DNA of 64,000 nucleotides from Sphingomonas sp. Root710. GTDB taxonomy: Bacteria > Pseudomonadota > Alphaproteobacteria > Sphingomonadales > Sphingomonadaceae. Both the position numbers and the translations under genes were made by a program. Position 1 is the stretch's first letter. The number at the start of each line of letters is the position of its first letter. Location: assembly GCF_001429065.1 (NCBI RefSeq), contig NZ_LMIB01000001.1:1373933-1437932 (forward strand), written 5' to 3'. Of this stretch, positions 1 through 8,201 are shown piece by piece. The notes beneath the pieces are model-generated. The model was not told where the DNA came from, did no database searches, and saw only the letters and a list, made by a program, of their open reading frames with translations.

Positions 1-1
1 C

Positions 2-652
2 TTCTACGAGCGGCTCGTCGCCTGGGCGAAAGAGCATCAGATCTGGGTGCTGTCCGACCTCGCCTATTCCGAACTCTATTATGACGGCGTGCCGACGCCT
101 TCGATCCTGCAGGTGCCCGGCGGCAAGGATGTCGCGGTGGAGTTCACCTCGATGTCGAAGACCTATAGCATGGCCGGCTGGCGCATTGGCTTCGCGGTAG
201 GCAACAAGAAGCTGATCTCGGCGCTGACGCGGGTGAAGTCCTATCTGGATTATGGCGCCTTCACGCCGATCCAGGCAGCGGCGGTCGCTGCGATCAACGG
301 TCCGCAGGATATCGTCGAGAAGAACCGCGAGCTATACAAGCGCCGTCGCGACGTGTTGGTCGAAAGCTTCGCACGTGCGGGATGGGATATTCCGCCATCG
401 CGCGCGTCGATGTTTTGCTGGGCGCCCCTGCCCCCCGCGGTCGCGCATCTCGGCAGCCTCGAATTCTCGAAGCAGCTACTCACCCATGCGGGCGTCGCGG
501 TGGCGCCCGGGGTCGGCTACGGCGAAGACGGCGAGGGGTTCGTGCGCATCGCGATGGTCGAGAACGAACAGCGGATCCGCCAGGCCGCCCGCAACGTGAA
601 GCGCTACCTGCAATCGATGGGCGTCAACGTCGGCTCGAAGACCGCAGGCTGA
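2..652 (+). CDS. alaC: PLP-dependent class I/II aminotransferase, AlaC-like (5' truncated)
   Basis: Pyridoxal-phosphate transaminase, probably making alanine from pyruvate and glutamate in the cytoplasm. The window starts inside the gene. The frame is open from base 2, and 216 residues are visible, about half of a typical 400-residue enzyme. The motif SMSKTYSMAGWRIGF holds the PLP-binding lysine (the K of SKTYS), and the preceding LSDLAYSELYYDG stretch matches the AlaC/aspartate aminotransferase fold-type I core. The C-terminal small domain is complete and ends in a normal stop followed by a strong hairpin. Other class I enzymes, such as LL-diaminopimelate aminotransferase, share these motifs, so substrate specificity is inferred. 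The family assignment is secure. Confidence 0.85.
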   Translation, partial: FYERLVAWAKEHQIWVLSDLAYSELYYDGVPTPSILQVPGGKDVAVEFTSMSKTYSMAGWRIGFAVGNKKLISALTRVKSYLDYGAFTPIQAAAVAAINGPQDIVEKNRELYKRRRDVLVESFARAGWDIPPSRASMFCWAPLPPAVAHLGSLEFSKQLLTHAGVAVAPGVGYGEDGEGFVRIAMVENEQRIRQAARNVKRYLQSMGVNVGSKTAG

Positions 653-655
653 CAG

Positions 656-691
656 GAAAAAGGGAGGGAGGCGAGTTTCGCCTCCCTCCCT
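656..691 (-). terminator. Strong intrinsic terminator between convergent genes
   Basis: A perfect 13 bp stem (662-674 pairs with 678-690) closes on a 3-base loop. Read on the minus strand the stem is followed by TTTTT, the classical layout for ending the 705-986 gene. The plus strand lacks a T run, so termination of the aminotransferase transcript here is less certain. Confidence 0.85.
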
Positions 692-704
692 CTAACGAGT
701 CAGC

Positions 705-986
705 TTACTTCGCGGCGAAAACCGCCGCGCCGCCCGATTTCGCGAGGTCCGAGGCCTCGGCGCGGAAGCGGACGGGCGAGCCGGCATAGCTGCCCGAAAC
801 CTGCGCACCCTTGACCCGCAGGCTGAATGCCGCGCCGGTCGACAGATTCTTGCCGGTGACCAGCTGATAGCTGCCATAGGACTTGACGGCATATTCATAG
901 GCCTCGCCATTGCGGGTGAAGCTTTCGGCCATGGCCGGCGCCGCGGCGACCGACGACAGAATTGCGAGCGTAAGAAAAGTCTTCAT
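705..986 (-). CDS. Small secreted protein of unknown function
   Basis: A 93-residue protein. The start is the ATG at 986, because GGGAGA lies just upstream and a clean signal peptide follows (MKTFLTLAILSSVAAAPAMA, cut after AMA). The mature part of about 73 residues has no cysteine and reads like a small beta-rich domain (EAYEYAVKSYGSYQLVTGK). It is probably periplasmic. I do not recognise a named family. The frame can be extended upstream to 1103, but that extension is Arg- and Cys-rich and would bury the signal peptide, so it is rejected. The gene is followed by the strong terminator at 656-691. Confidence 0.7.
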   Translation of the reverse strand: MKTFLTLAILSSVAAAPAMAESFTRNGEAYEYAVKSYGSYQLVTGKNLSTGAAFSLRVKGAQVSGSYAGSPVRFRAEASDLAKSGGAAVFAAK

Positions 987-1216
987 CACAAATCTCCCTT
1001 CATATGGTTGCCAGCAGGTCCTCTTTATTGTGCGTCGCAACATCATTCGGCGCGGGTAGCATCGCAATTGAATATTGCGGCGTAACGAGTGCATATCTTG
1101 CATTAATTGCTACGGCCGCATGCGTGGGTGCAGGATTTGCACGTTGCCATCTTCCGATCCGGGTTCCGGACAGGTAGAGCGTGCCCCATACCGCCCTAAG
1201 GGGGAAGCGCATCATT

Positions 1217-1675
1217 ATGGCCACATTGCCATCCGCACCTGATGGGATCGCTCATGCGATCTCGCTCGCTCTCGCCCCGTCTTTTTTGGTGACCGCGATT
1301 GGTGCGATCCTTGCGATGTTGACGGGCCGGCTGGGGCGAGTGGTTGACCGGGCTCGCTGGATCGAGCAGAATTTCACCGATAAGAGTGATGCCCGCCATG
1401 TCCTTCAGGTGCAGGAACTCCGCCTGATCGATCAGCGAATAAAATATGCTAATCGCGCGCTGGTCCTCTGCACCGTCAGTGCGGTCCTGATATGCATCGT
1501 CATTGCAGGGCTGTTTCTCGCAGCGCTTTTAGATCTGAAGCTTGGCGCGGCAATGGCGATCGCCTTCATCGTGGCGATGACGCTGCTGATAATCGGCCTC
1601 GGCCTCTTTCTGCTGGAGGTCCGGATCGCCGTTAAGGCCACACGCATCCAGGATGAGTTGCTCGAACGCGAATGA
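1217..1675 (+). CDS. DUF2721 family membrane protein
   Basis: A 152-residue inner-membrane protein. It has an N-terminal hydrophobic stretch (ISLALAPSFLVTAIGAILAML, in two parts), then a charged RLGRVVDRARWIE segment, then two membrane helices near the C terminus around LVLCTVSAVLICIVIAGLF and AMAIAFIVAMTLLIIGLGLF. This pattern and the R-x-x-R-x-R-x-I-E segment are typical of DUF2721 proteins, whose role is unknown. The ATG at 1217 is chosen because AAGGGGG lies about 11 bases upstream. The stop codon overlaps the start of the next gene (ATGA), so the two are translationally coupled. Confidence 0.75.
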   Translation: MATLPSAPDGIAHAISLALAPSFLVTAIGAILAMLTGRLGRVVDRARWIEQNFTDKSDARHVLQVQELRLIDQRIKYANRALVLCTVSAVLICIVIAGLFLAALLDLKLGAAMAIAFIVAMTLLIIGLGLFLLEVRIAVKATRIQDELLERE

Positions 1676-2091
1676 GACGGGAACGGCTTCTTCTTCAGGG
1701 GGTGGTAACGCTCGCCTGCCTCGTGCCGATCCTCGCCGGACTTGACGGGGTGCTGCGCGGCGTGGGCATGTTCAGGTTGGCCACCCCGCCTCCCAGCCTC
1801 GATAGCCACTTTCGCTATTTGTCCGGCATCTTCCTCATGCTGGGCCTCGCCTTCGCCTCGACCATATCCGCAATCGAACGTCAGGGGCCGCGCTTTCGTC
1901 TGCTTGGCGCCATGGTGGTGACGGGCGGGCTTGCACGGGGGTTGAGCTGGATCATGATCGGCCCTCCCGGGCTGCCGCACCAGCTGGGCCTCGTCATGGA
2001 GCTCGCCGTGGTGCCGTTGCTGATGCTCTGGCAACGCCGTGTCGCGCGGCTGGCAGCCCTCGACGACGCTCGAGAGAACAGGGCGGCTTGA
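1672..2091 (+). CDS. DUF4345 family membrane protein
   Basis: A 139-residue protein with four predicted membrane helices: VVTLACLVPILAGLDGVL, the FRYLSGIFLMLGLAFA region, the LLGAMVVTGGLARGLSW region and LGLVMELAVVPLLMLW. The Y-x-S-G-x-F-L-x-G centre and the Arg/Gly-rich third helix are characteristic of DUF4345. No biochemical function is known for the family. It overlaps the DUF2721 gene by four bases and probably shares its transcript. Confidence 0.7.
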   Translation: MRRERLLLQGVVTLACLVPILAGLDGVLRGVGMFRLATPPPSLDSHFRYLSGIFLMLGLAFASTISAIERQGPRFRLLGAMVVTGGLARGLSWIMIGPPGLPHQLGLVMELAVVPLLMLWQRRVARLAALDDARENRAA

Positions 2092-2314
2092 AATGAAAAG
2101 AGCTGCCGGAGCCTGAGCCCCGGCAACTCCAAACATGGTCAGCGGCCGGAGTGCCGGCCCGGAGAACCCATGGCGCGTTAGACGCGCGTTCCCCGAACGG
2201 ACAGAACCGACCTCCATGCTGAACCATGAGACATCGGATCACCTCCTTTCGCAATGTTGCCAAGGACTTCAACATGAGTCATTCGCACCTTGCGAACAAG
2301 GCTTGTTTTGAAAA

Positions 2315-2842
2315 TTATTTTCGGCAATCCTCGATGGCTCGCGCCGGCTCCGCCCAGGCTGGAATTGCCAGGCTCGACAGCCCCGGCGACACCACCGCGA
2401 TCCTGCCCCGGCTGAAAGCGAGTTCATCCAAAAAGGCGTCCCTGGCGTTGAGGACGACCGCGCTCATCGCGAGTCCGCCCTCATTCACGTGCCCCGCCGG
2501 GAAACGCGCGGTCCGATAAGAAGTGGTGATCGCCAGTTCGCTCGCCGTGCCCGCGCGCATCATTGTCACCCGGCGCGTGGCGGCGTCGCAGATCACCGCG
2601 AACTGCGTCGCCCCACCCTCGCCATAGCGTGCCGAGGATATTGGATCGCCCGGCACATAGCGCCAGCGCCCCGGGGTCAGCGGCCAGTCGCGCCAGTCAC
2701 CGCTCATCGGCAGCGGCGCGACTGCGGCCGGAGCGGGCGGGGGCGGCGGAGCGGGTCGCGGGACGGGGGCGGAGGTACAGGCGCTGATGCCCAGCAGCGG
2801 CAGCAGCGCGAGCCGCCGCAGGTCAGTCGATCGAAACATCAT
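2315..2842 (-). CDS. Putative lipoprotein of unknown function
   Basis: A 175-residue protein starting with a lipoprotein signal (RRLALLPLLGISAC), with the lipid-attached cysteine near residue 22. A Pro/Ala-rich linker follows (residues ~24-45), then a globular domain of about 125 residues beginning SGDWRDWPLTPGRWRY. The tail is in a style common among sphingomonad outer-membrane lipoproteins. No catalytic motif is visible and I do not recognise a named family. It is the last of three minus-strand genes (4191 to 2315) coding for exported or membrane-anchored proteins with Pro/Ala linkers, probably one transcript. Confidence 0.65.
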   Translation of the reverse strand: MMFRSTDLRRLALLPLLGISACTSAPVPRPAPPPPPAPAAVAPLPMSGDWRDWPLTPGRWRYVPGDPISSARYGEGGATQFAVICDAATRRVTMMRAGTASELAITTSYRTARFPAGHVNEGGLAMSAVVLNARDAFLDELAFSRGRIAVVSPGLSSLAIPAWAEPARAIEDCRK

Positions 2843-2890
2843 CGCATGTCCATGGCGGATCGGGCGCGCGATGAAAACCCCTGCGCGGGG

Positions 2891-3604
2891 TCAGCCGCCC
2901 CGGCGGCAGGTCTTAACGAGACGGGCGACGTCGGCGCCGATCGGCACGACCGTCTTGCGTGTCTCATACAGCCGGACCTCCATTGCCTCGGCCCCGCTCA
3001 GTGCGCTGAAAAACGGATGTGCGGCAGGCAATGTGGTGGTGATCGTGCCGCCGCCATCCGGCGAGTAGCTGGCGTCCATCATCAGCCTGACCTTGCCGAC
3101 ACTGATCGACTGCTTGTCGAAGCTGCCCGGCGCGCCGGTGCCGACGGCGATGAACTCGATCGTCCTGGTGCGTAGCGTGCAGGCGAAGGCGAAATTCCAT
3201 CGCCCGCCGGTGCGGCTATAGATGACGCCCGGGCCATCCCCTAACGCCGCCACATAATACCAGTGATTTGCCTCGCGCGCATCCGGGGAGGGCTGTGCGG
3301 GAGCCGCGCCGTCCCCCGGAGTCTCCACAGTCATCGGCGGCTCGGCGGCGCTATCGGGCATCGTGGCCGGGTTTGCGTCGGCATCCCGGGGGCCGGCGCC
3401 CTCGACCGCCACAGGCGGAACAGGCCGGCCAGAATTGTTCTGCGCAGAATCACCCGCCAGTAACTGGCTGACAGCATAGATGACCAGCAGGGTTCCGACC
3501 GTGAACAGCAGGATGATGGCGCGCTTCCGCCGCGACCCGGAGCGCTTGCGGATCAGCGTGGGCGGAGGGTAGCCCGCCGGGCCGATGGGCGCATCCATGT
3601 TCAT
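2891..3604 (-). CDS. Single-pass membrane-anchored protein of unknown function
   Basis: A 237-residue protein. A short Pro-rich and then Arg/Lys-rich cytoplasmic N terminus precedes one membrane helix (AIILLFTVGTLLVIYAVSQLL, in parts, ~residues 29-49), a Pro/Ala linker (~55-105) and a periplasmic domain with two cysteines (ACTLRT and KTCRRGG) that could pair. Its start codon overlaps the stop of the upstream gene (ATGA at 3601-3604), so co-translation is likely. No named family was recognised. The N-out or N-in orientation is inferred from the positive charges before the helix. Confidence 0.6.
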   Translation of the reverse strand: MNMDAPIGPAGYPPPTLIRKRSGSRRKRAIILLFTVGTLLVIYAVSQLLAGDSAQNNSGRPVPPVAVEGAGPRDADANPATMPDSAAEPPMTVETPGDGAAPAQPSPDAREANHWYYVAALGDGPGVIYSRTGGRWNFAFACTLRTRTIEFIAVGTGAPGSFDKQSISVGKVRLMMDASYSPDGGGTITTTLPAAHPFFSALSGAEAMEVRLYETRKTVVPIGADVARLVKTCRRGG

Positions 3605-4191
3605 TCGGCGTTGAACGTCGCTGCGTCGATCGAGATCGGCTTCACATTCGCGGTTTCGGTCACCGACAGTTCATAGGAAACGCTGCTTCGCTTGACCTCG
3701 GTCTGATCGTCGGTCTCAATCGTCTGGGTCCTCATGTCGTCGACATCGGGCAATTCCCGGGCGCGCATGATTCGGGTGAACGACTTGCAATCGGGCGCCA
3801 GCGCTGGACCAAAGGCATATTGAATACGGTAGGCGCCGTCGGGCACCCCTTCGATCGTCACAGATTCCATCGCGCGCAGATAGAAGCTGGCGGCGAGCCT
3901 GCTGGTGTCAGCGTGGCGCATTTTCACTAGCGCATCGCCGCCGCCCGCGTTGGAAAACTCGACGCTATGCCCTTCGGTCTGCAGCTTCATGTCGCCTGCC
4001 AGCTTCTCGCCCGATGGTGGCGGCGCGGCGCAGACCGGCCCTGCCTCCGGCGCGGCGGGAAGGCCCGCGGCGGCATCGGCCGCCGCGATCGCCGCCGCGC
4101 GCGACGGCGGATCGGCGGCATGCGCAGCAGCCGTCCATATGATGCAGACCACGCCGAGCGCCTGGCCAGACCTGCCGAAAAACCCAGTCAT
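3601..4191 (-). CDS. Secreted protein of unknown function
   Basis: A 196-residue protein. The ATG at 4191 is chosen because it is followed directly by a signal peptide (GQALGVVCIIWTAAAHAA) and preceded by a GGGAAG ribosome-binding sequence. A longer frame up to 4251 adds 20 residues that would spoil the signal. The mature part has an Ala/Pro linker and a domain with regular alternating hydrophobic residues, probably beta-rich (SVSYELSVTETANVKPI). It is first of a three-gene group with the membrane-anchored protein and the lipoprotein downstream. The family is unknown. Confidence 0.6.
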   Translation of the reverse strand: MTGFFGRSGQALGVVCIIWTAAAHAADPPSRAAAIAAADAAAGLPAAPEAGPVCAAPPPSGEKLAGDMKLQTEGHSVEFSNAGGGDALVKMRHADTSRLAASFYLRAMESVTIEGVPDGAYRIQYAFGPALAPDCKSFTRIMRARELPDVDDMRTQTIETDDQTEVKRSSVSYELSVTETANVKPISIDAATFNAE

Positions 4192-4403
4192 CTTCCCGCC
4201 CCGATCGGACACCCGAGGGTGTCGTCCCACATTCTGCGCGATAAACGCCAAGGTTGAAAGTGCCGAAAGGTAAAATCTGCCCCGATGCCGAACCGTTTAG
4301 ACTTGACTAAACTCACCGTCCGGCGAGCATCGGAGCATGAAACGATATCCCCGCGCCGACGACCATATCGCCAAGGCCATCCTGGGGAAGGCAAGCGCTT
4401 CAA

Positions 4404-5072
4404 TTGGATATATGCGCGACGTTGAGACCTGATCTCCGCCTCCTCGCCGCCTGCCTCCTATTGCTTGCGCTGGCGGGCTGCATTCCTTCCGGCCGAGGGC
4501 CCGGCGGCGGCTGGCGGCCGCCTGCAGAAAGCCCTGAGCGCTTTCGCCAGTGCGTCGCCATGCTGCGCGCGGAGGGATCGCAGGTCGAGGCCCTGCCCGA
4601 CCGCCGGTTCGACAATGGCTGCTCGGCGACCTCGGCAGTCAAGCTCGTCGCCATTGGCATCCCGGTAACCAATCTCGGCGCGGTCAAATGCACGCTTGCC
4701 GCCCCCTTCTCCCGTTGGGTCAGAGAAGATGTGACGGCGCAGGCAAGGCGCTGGTTCGGCACGGCCTATGTCGACCGCATCGAAAGCTTCGGATCCTTCG
4801 CCTGCCGCCCGGTCAACAATCAGGCGGGGAACCGCCTGTCCGAACATGGCCATGCCAATGCCATCGACATCGCCGCCTTCCGGCTAAAGGGCGGGCGGCG
4901 CATCACCGTCAAGGACGGCTGGAACAGCGACGATCCGCAAGTCCGCGGCTTTCTCCGGGCGCTGCACCGGGCGGCATGCGCCCGCTTTTCAGTCGTGCTG
5001 GGGCCGGACGCGAACGCGCTGCACAACGATCATTTCCACTTCGACATGGGCAGAGGCCCTTATTGCCGATAA
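4404..5072 (+). CDS. Extensin-like C-terminal domain lipoprotein
   Basis: A 222-residue lipoprotein of the bacterial extensin-like family (the fold resembles M15-type zinc peptidases). The start is a TTG at 4404, the only workable start before the lipobox (LLALAGC). The motif SEHGHANAIDIAAF and the C-terminal NDHFHFD supply the His/Asp cluster expected to bind metal. Other typical pieces are NGCSATSAVKL and AVKCTLAAPF. The protein probably acts in the periplasm on the cell wall, but no substrate has been fixed for the family. It is transcribed alone, away from the 4191-2315 group. The start codon is the weak point of this call. Confidence 0.75.
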   Translation: MDICATLRPDLRLLAACLLLLALAGCIPSGRGPGGGWRPPAESPERFRQCVAMLRAEGSQVEALPDRRFDNGCSATSAVKLVAIGIPVTNLGAVKCTLAAPFSRWVREDVTAQARRWFGTAYVDRIESFGSFACRPVNNQAGNRLSEHGHANAIDIAAFRLKGGRRITVKDGWNSDDPQVRGFLRALHRAACARFSVVLGPDANALHNDHFHFDMGRGPYCR

Positions 5073-5124
5073 AAGCGGGCATCACCGCTGTAATGGAGCC
5101 GAAAGCTCCTATGTGTATTGAGAT

Positions 5125-6027
5125 ATGATGGCACATAGAAAAGTACCGAAGCGCGTGTTCGCCCGCGCCAAAGAGGATGCGGCGGTCGCCAAGACCGCGA
5201 CAGAGACGCCGCAGACAACCGACAGCAGCTACAAGCTCGCTTTCCAGGACACCGAATTCCTGCTGCGCGACGATCTACGGCCGGTCCGTTTCCAGCTCGA
5301 GCTGCTCAAGCCCGAGCTTCTGCTCGAGGAGGCGAATATCGGCTCCACTTTCGTCATGTACGGGTCCGCGCGCATCCCCGCTCCCGACGGCGCGGACGCC
5401 CTGGTCGAAGCCGCGACGACCGATAAGCAGCGGCGCATCGCCGAACGGCTGCGCGCCAAGAGCAAATATTATGACGAGGCGCGCAAGCTCGCCCGGATCG
5501 CCAGCGAATGCCCGCCGGACGCCGAGGGCATGCGCCAGTTCGTGGTCTGCTCGGGCGGCGGCCCGTCGATCATGGAGGCGGCCAACCGTGGTGCCGACGA
5601 TGTCGGCAAGGAGTCGATCGGCCTCAACATCGTGCTGCCCTTCGAGCAGACGCCAAACGCCTATGTCACGCCGCATCTGAGCTTCCAGTTCCATTATTTC
5701 GCGCTTCGCAAGATGCACTTCCTGCTACGCGCCCGCGCGGTCGCCGCCTTTCCCGGCGGCTTCGGTACCTTCGACGAGCTGTTCGAACTGCTGACCTTGG
5801 TCCAGACCGGCAAGATGGCGCAGCTGCCCATATTCCTGTTTGGCGAGGAATTCTGGCGCGATATCGTCAATTTCGACGGGCTGGTGGAGGAAGGGGTGAT
5901 CGGCGAAGCCGACCTGAACCTTTTCCGCTTCGTAGAGACCGCTGAAGAAGCGTGGGAAAAGCTCACGACCTATTATGCTACGCGTGACCGGGTGCACCTT
6001 CATCGCGATCCGCCCAGGGCCGCCTAA
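5125..6027 (+). CDS. LOG family protein (TIGR00730-type, nucleotide phosphoribohydrolase-like)
   Basis: A 300-residue Rossmann-fold protein of the LOG family, formerly called lysine-decarboxylase-like. It is best known for cleaving cytokinin or purine nucleoside 5'-monophosphates to base plus ribose phosphate. CSGGGPSIMEAANRGA (~142-157) and PGGFGTFDE (210-218) form the nucleotide site. The RK at 195-196 and the final E of the PGG motif are the catalytic pair. It is longer than the usual 190-residue LOG proteins because of an N-terminal extension of about 75 residues, as in the long bacterial subfamily. ATG at 5125 is followed by a second ATG at 5128. True substrate unknown. Confidence 0.85.
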   Translation: MMAHRKVPKRVFARAKEDAAVAKTATETPQTTDSSYKLAFQDTEFLLRDDLRPVRFQLELLKPELLLEEANIGSTFVMYGSARIPAPDGADALVEAATTDKQRRIAERLRAKSKYYDEARKLARIASECPPDAEGMRQFVVCSGGGPSIMEAANRGADDVGKESIGLNIVLPFEQTPNAYVTPHLSFQFHYFALRKMHFLLRARAVAAFPGGFGTFDELFELLTLVQTGKMAQLPIFLFGEEFWRDIVNFDGLVEEGVIGEADLNLFRFVETAEEAWEKLTTYYATRDRVHLHRDPPRAA

Positions 6028-6036
6028 GGCGCATCG

Positions 6037-6615
6037 TCAGCGGACGGCGGCTGATCGCCCCTTGTCCGACAGGCTGCGAAACGTGATCGACCAGCGGGTC
6101 TCCGCCATCTCGGCAATACCATGTTCCCACCCGTGCCGCGCGTCGCCGCTCAAGTGATAGATCGAGCGCGGCGCGAGATCGATCGACGTCCGGTCGAACC
6201 CGCCCGCGCGCCGCCGCCTGAATCGCAGCACTGCAGGCGCGCCGAGCGAAATGCCGACCACATGTTCGAAGACGGGGCGATCGCGGTGCCACCCGATGCC
6301 CGCCCCCTGATCGTAGCGGATAAGCAGTGCCTGAACGAGATCCTCGGCTGTGAGACCGGCAAAGGACGCCGCACGGGTGCGGACCGTCAGCAGCCATTCG
6401 GGGATCGGCATTGCAGGCGCGAAACGCCCGTTGTCGAAATCATAGCTCCATCCGAAGGACGCCGTCCGCCGCTTGCCGGTCCAGCCCTGGAAGCGGAAAG
6501 GCGCGAGCCCGGCCGCGTCAATTTGCGCGATAAGCTCGGCCTCCTCATTTCGCGTCACGACGTCGCCGGCCTGGGCCAGACCGGGCAGGACCGGCGCACC
6601 GAACAGATCGGCCAT
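6037..6615 (-). CDS. AlkB-like Fe(II)/2-oxoglutarate dioxygenase
   Basis: A 192-residue non-haem iron dioxygenase of the AlkB family, which removes methyl groups from nucleic acid or protein using 2-oxoglutarate. The iron ligands are visible: His110 and Asp112 in WHRDRP and a distal His at 161-165 (HGWEH). RWSITFR (174-180) gives the 2-oxoglutarate-binding arginines. ALLIRYDQGAGIGWHRD is the typical core strand. It begins one base after the stop of the PEBP gene, so the two are co-transcribed. Whether it repairs alkylated DNA like E. coli AlkB or acts on another target cannot be told from sequence. Confidence 0.85.
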   Translation of the reverse strand: MADLFGAPVLPGLAQAGDVVTRNEEAELIAQIDAAGLAPFRFQGWTGKRRTASFGWSYDFDNGRFAPAMPIPEWLLTVRTRAASFAGLTAEDLVQALLIRYDQGAGIGWHRDRPVFEHVVGISLGAPAVLRFRRRRAGGFDRTSIDLAPRSIYHLSGDARHGWEHGIAEMAETRWSITFRSLSDKGRSAAVR

Positions 6616-6616
6616 G

Positions 6617-7243
6617 TCAGGCGGGCGCGACGCCCACGATCCGCTGGCCGCCGAGGGTAGCCTCTTCGCCCCGGGAATAGGTTCCGACCAGCATCCCCGC
6701 GCCCAGCACCCGGCCGGTCAGCGCCTTGACGAGGCCCGAACGGCCGGGATTGGGGCCGATATCGAGCGCTTCGCTGAGCGCGAAAAGCTGGAAGACATAA
6801 TCATGCGCGCCATGCCCGGTCGGCGGATCGGGCGGCAGCCAGCCTTCGGCGAAGAAGCTGTTCCGTCCGACGTCGCGGCCGTCATCGCCGCCGGGCCCAT
6901 CCCGGACGATCGCGCCTTCGGCAAGGCTCCGCTCGTCAGGCGGCAGGTTCCAGATCAGCGCATGGACCAGCGGTTGCAGCGCAGGCGCATCGGGATCCTC
7001 GACGATCAGCGCCAGGCTCGCGGTGCCGGCGGGCGCTTCACCCCACAGGAGCGGTGGCGAAACGCCTTCTCCATCGGCGGTGAAGCGCGTCGGCAGGCGC
7101 GCGCCATAGGCGAAGGCGGGGCTCGACATCTCGATGACGGCGTCTCCGATATCGAGTTCGGGCTGCACGATCACCAGTTTCGAATGGCCTGCCCGGACAT
7201 TGCGCAGCATGCCGCCCAGCCAGCCGGGAAGATGTTCGAGCAT
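6617..7243 (-). CDS. YbhB/YbcL family PEBP protein
   Basis: A 208-residue protein of the phosphatidylethanolamine-binding (Raf kinase inhibitor-like) family. EDPDAP, LIWNLPP and PTGHGAHDYVFQLFAL are the conserved strands lining the anion-binding pocket. Bacterial members have no settled function. No signal peptide is seen, so it is probably cytoplasmic. It is the first gene of a two-gene unit with the AlkB-like dioxygenase, separated by a single base. The start at 7243 gives a normal-length family member with a short N-terminal extension (EHLPGWLGGMLRNVRAGH), which is also common in alphaproteobacterial homologues. Confidence 0.85.
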   Translation of the reverse strand: MLEHLPGWLGGMLRNVRAGHSKLVIVQPELDIGDAVIEMSSPAFAYGARLPTRFTADGEGVSPPLLWGEAPAGTASLALIVEDPDAPALQPLVHALIWNLPPDERSLAEGAIVRDGPGGDDGRDVGRNSFFAEGWLPPDPPTGHGAHDYVFQLFALSEALDIGPNPGRSGLVKALTGRVLGAGMLVGTYSRGEEATLGGQRIVGVAPA

Positions 7244-7319
7244 CAGCCTGATCTCCTTTGTGACGACAATGATTTACCAGCGAAAAACATCCCGACCAAG
7301 CAGGCTTTGCTGTCCCAGG

Positions 7320-8126
7320 TCACCGCCCCGCCAGCGCCTCCAGCGCCGCCGAGATATGCGCACGGCTGTCGCCGTCGCGGGTGACCTCCAGCATCGCGCT
7401 GAGACTGACGCGAGCCTCCTCCACCCGGCCAGCGGCCAGCTGAAGCCGGGCCAGATCCCACCAGCCTTGCCCGCTCGAGGGCGCGACTGCGACCATTCGC
7501 TCATAGACCGTCAGTGCCCGCGCCGAATCGCCGTCTTGCTCGGCACGGCTCGCCTGATTGAGCAGCAAGCGCACCAGCACTTGCCGGTTGCTCATCGGCT
7601 CGACGCGCACCGGCCCGCTCCCGGCCTCCACGCCAAGCGTGCGGCGGAGCAGGTTCGCCAGCGCGTCCGCGCCGACGATCATTCCATCATGAAAAGGATC
7701 GATCACCACCGATGCTTCGGCGGGCCCGACGCGGACTAGAACATGCCCCGGTATGTTGAGCGCATCCGCCGACCAGCCGATCCGCCGGGCCATAGCGACG
7801 TAGAGGATCGACAGGCTGACGGGCAGCCCTTGCCGCCGGTCGAGCACCCGGATCATGTCGGCATTGAGCGGTGCGTCATAGGTCGCCTTGTCGCCGGTGA
7901 AGCCATGTCGCGCGAAAAGCAGGTCTGCCAGGACCGCCGCCTGCTCCTCGCCCGACACGGCGCCTTCGGCGGCGTCGCCGAGGTCTGCCGCCATCCGGTC
8001 GAGCAGCGCCACATAGGGATCGAGAGCGACGGCCTCATGGTCGAGGCCGCTCAGCTCGAGCGCGGCCAGATCGAGCTCAATCTCCTCGTCGTCGAGCAGG
8101 CCGAGATGGGCGATCAAGTCTGTCAT
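7320..8126 (-). CDS. SirB1 family protein (transglutaminase-like plus TPR)
   Basis: A 268-residue cytoplasmic protein of the SirB1/transglutaminase-like family. An N-terminal helical region is followed by the conserved core DRRQGLPVSLSILYVAMARRIG and NIPGHVLVRVG, where the transglutaminase-like His sits. The C-terminal third (~195-268) looks like tetratricopeptide helices (ALTVYERMVAVAPSSGQGWWDLARLQLAAG, in parts). The family is widespread in proteobacteria without an established activity. It is transcribed toward the PEBP gene with a 76-base gap, so it could share a transcript with it. Confidence 0.8.
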   Translation of the reverse strand: MTDLIAHLGLLDDEEIELDLAALELSGLDHEAVALDPYVALLDRMAADLGDAAEGAVSGEEQAAVLADLLFARHGFTGDKATYDAPLNADMIRVLDRRQGLPVSLSILYVAMARRIGWSADALNIPGHVLVRVGPAEASVVIDPFHDGMIVGADALANLLRRTLGVEAGSGPVRVEPMSNRQVLVRLLLNQASRAEQDGDSARALTVYERMVAVAPSSGQGWWDLARLQLAAGRVEEARVSLSAMLEVTRDGDSRAHISAALEALAGR

Positions 8127-8201
8127 GGCAGGTGGATTGGCCTTTGCGACGAGAGGATGGATCGGAACGACACCGCATATGGGAAGCCGCCGCCTCCCCC
8201 G

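Noticed and set aside
2098-2128. A GCCGG/CCGGC hairpin after the DUF4345 gene as terminator
   Set aside because: The stem is short, imperfect and lacks a T run; there are too many similar G+C-rich pairings nearby to be confident.
2226-2519. A 97-codon plus-strand frame after the DUF4345 gene
   Set aside because: The frame runs antisense into the lipoprotein gene, with Ser/Ala-rich content and no clear ribosome-binding site.
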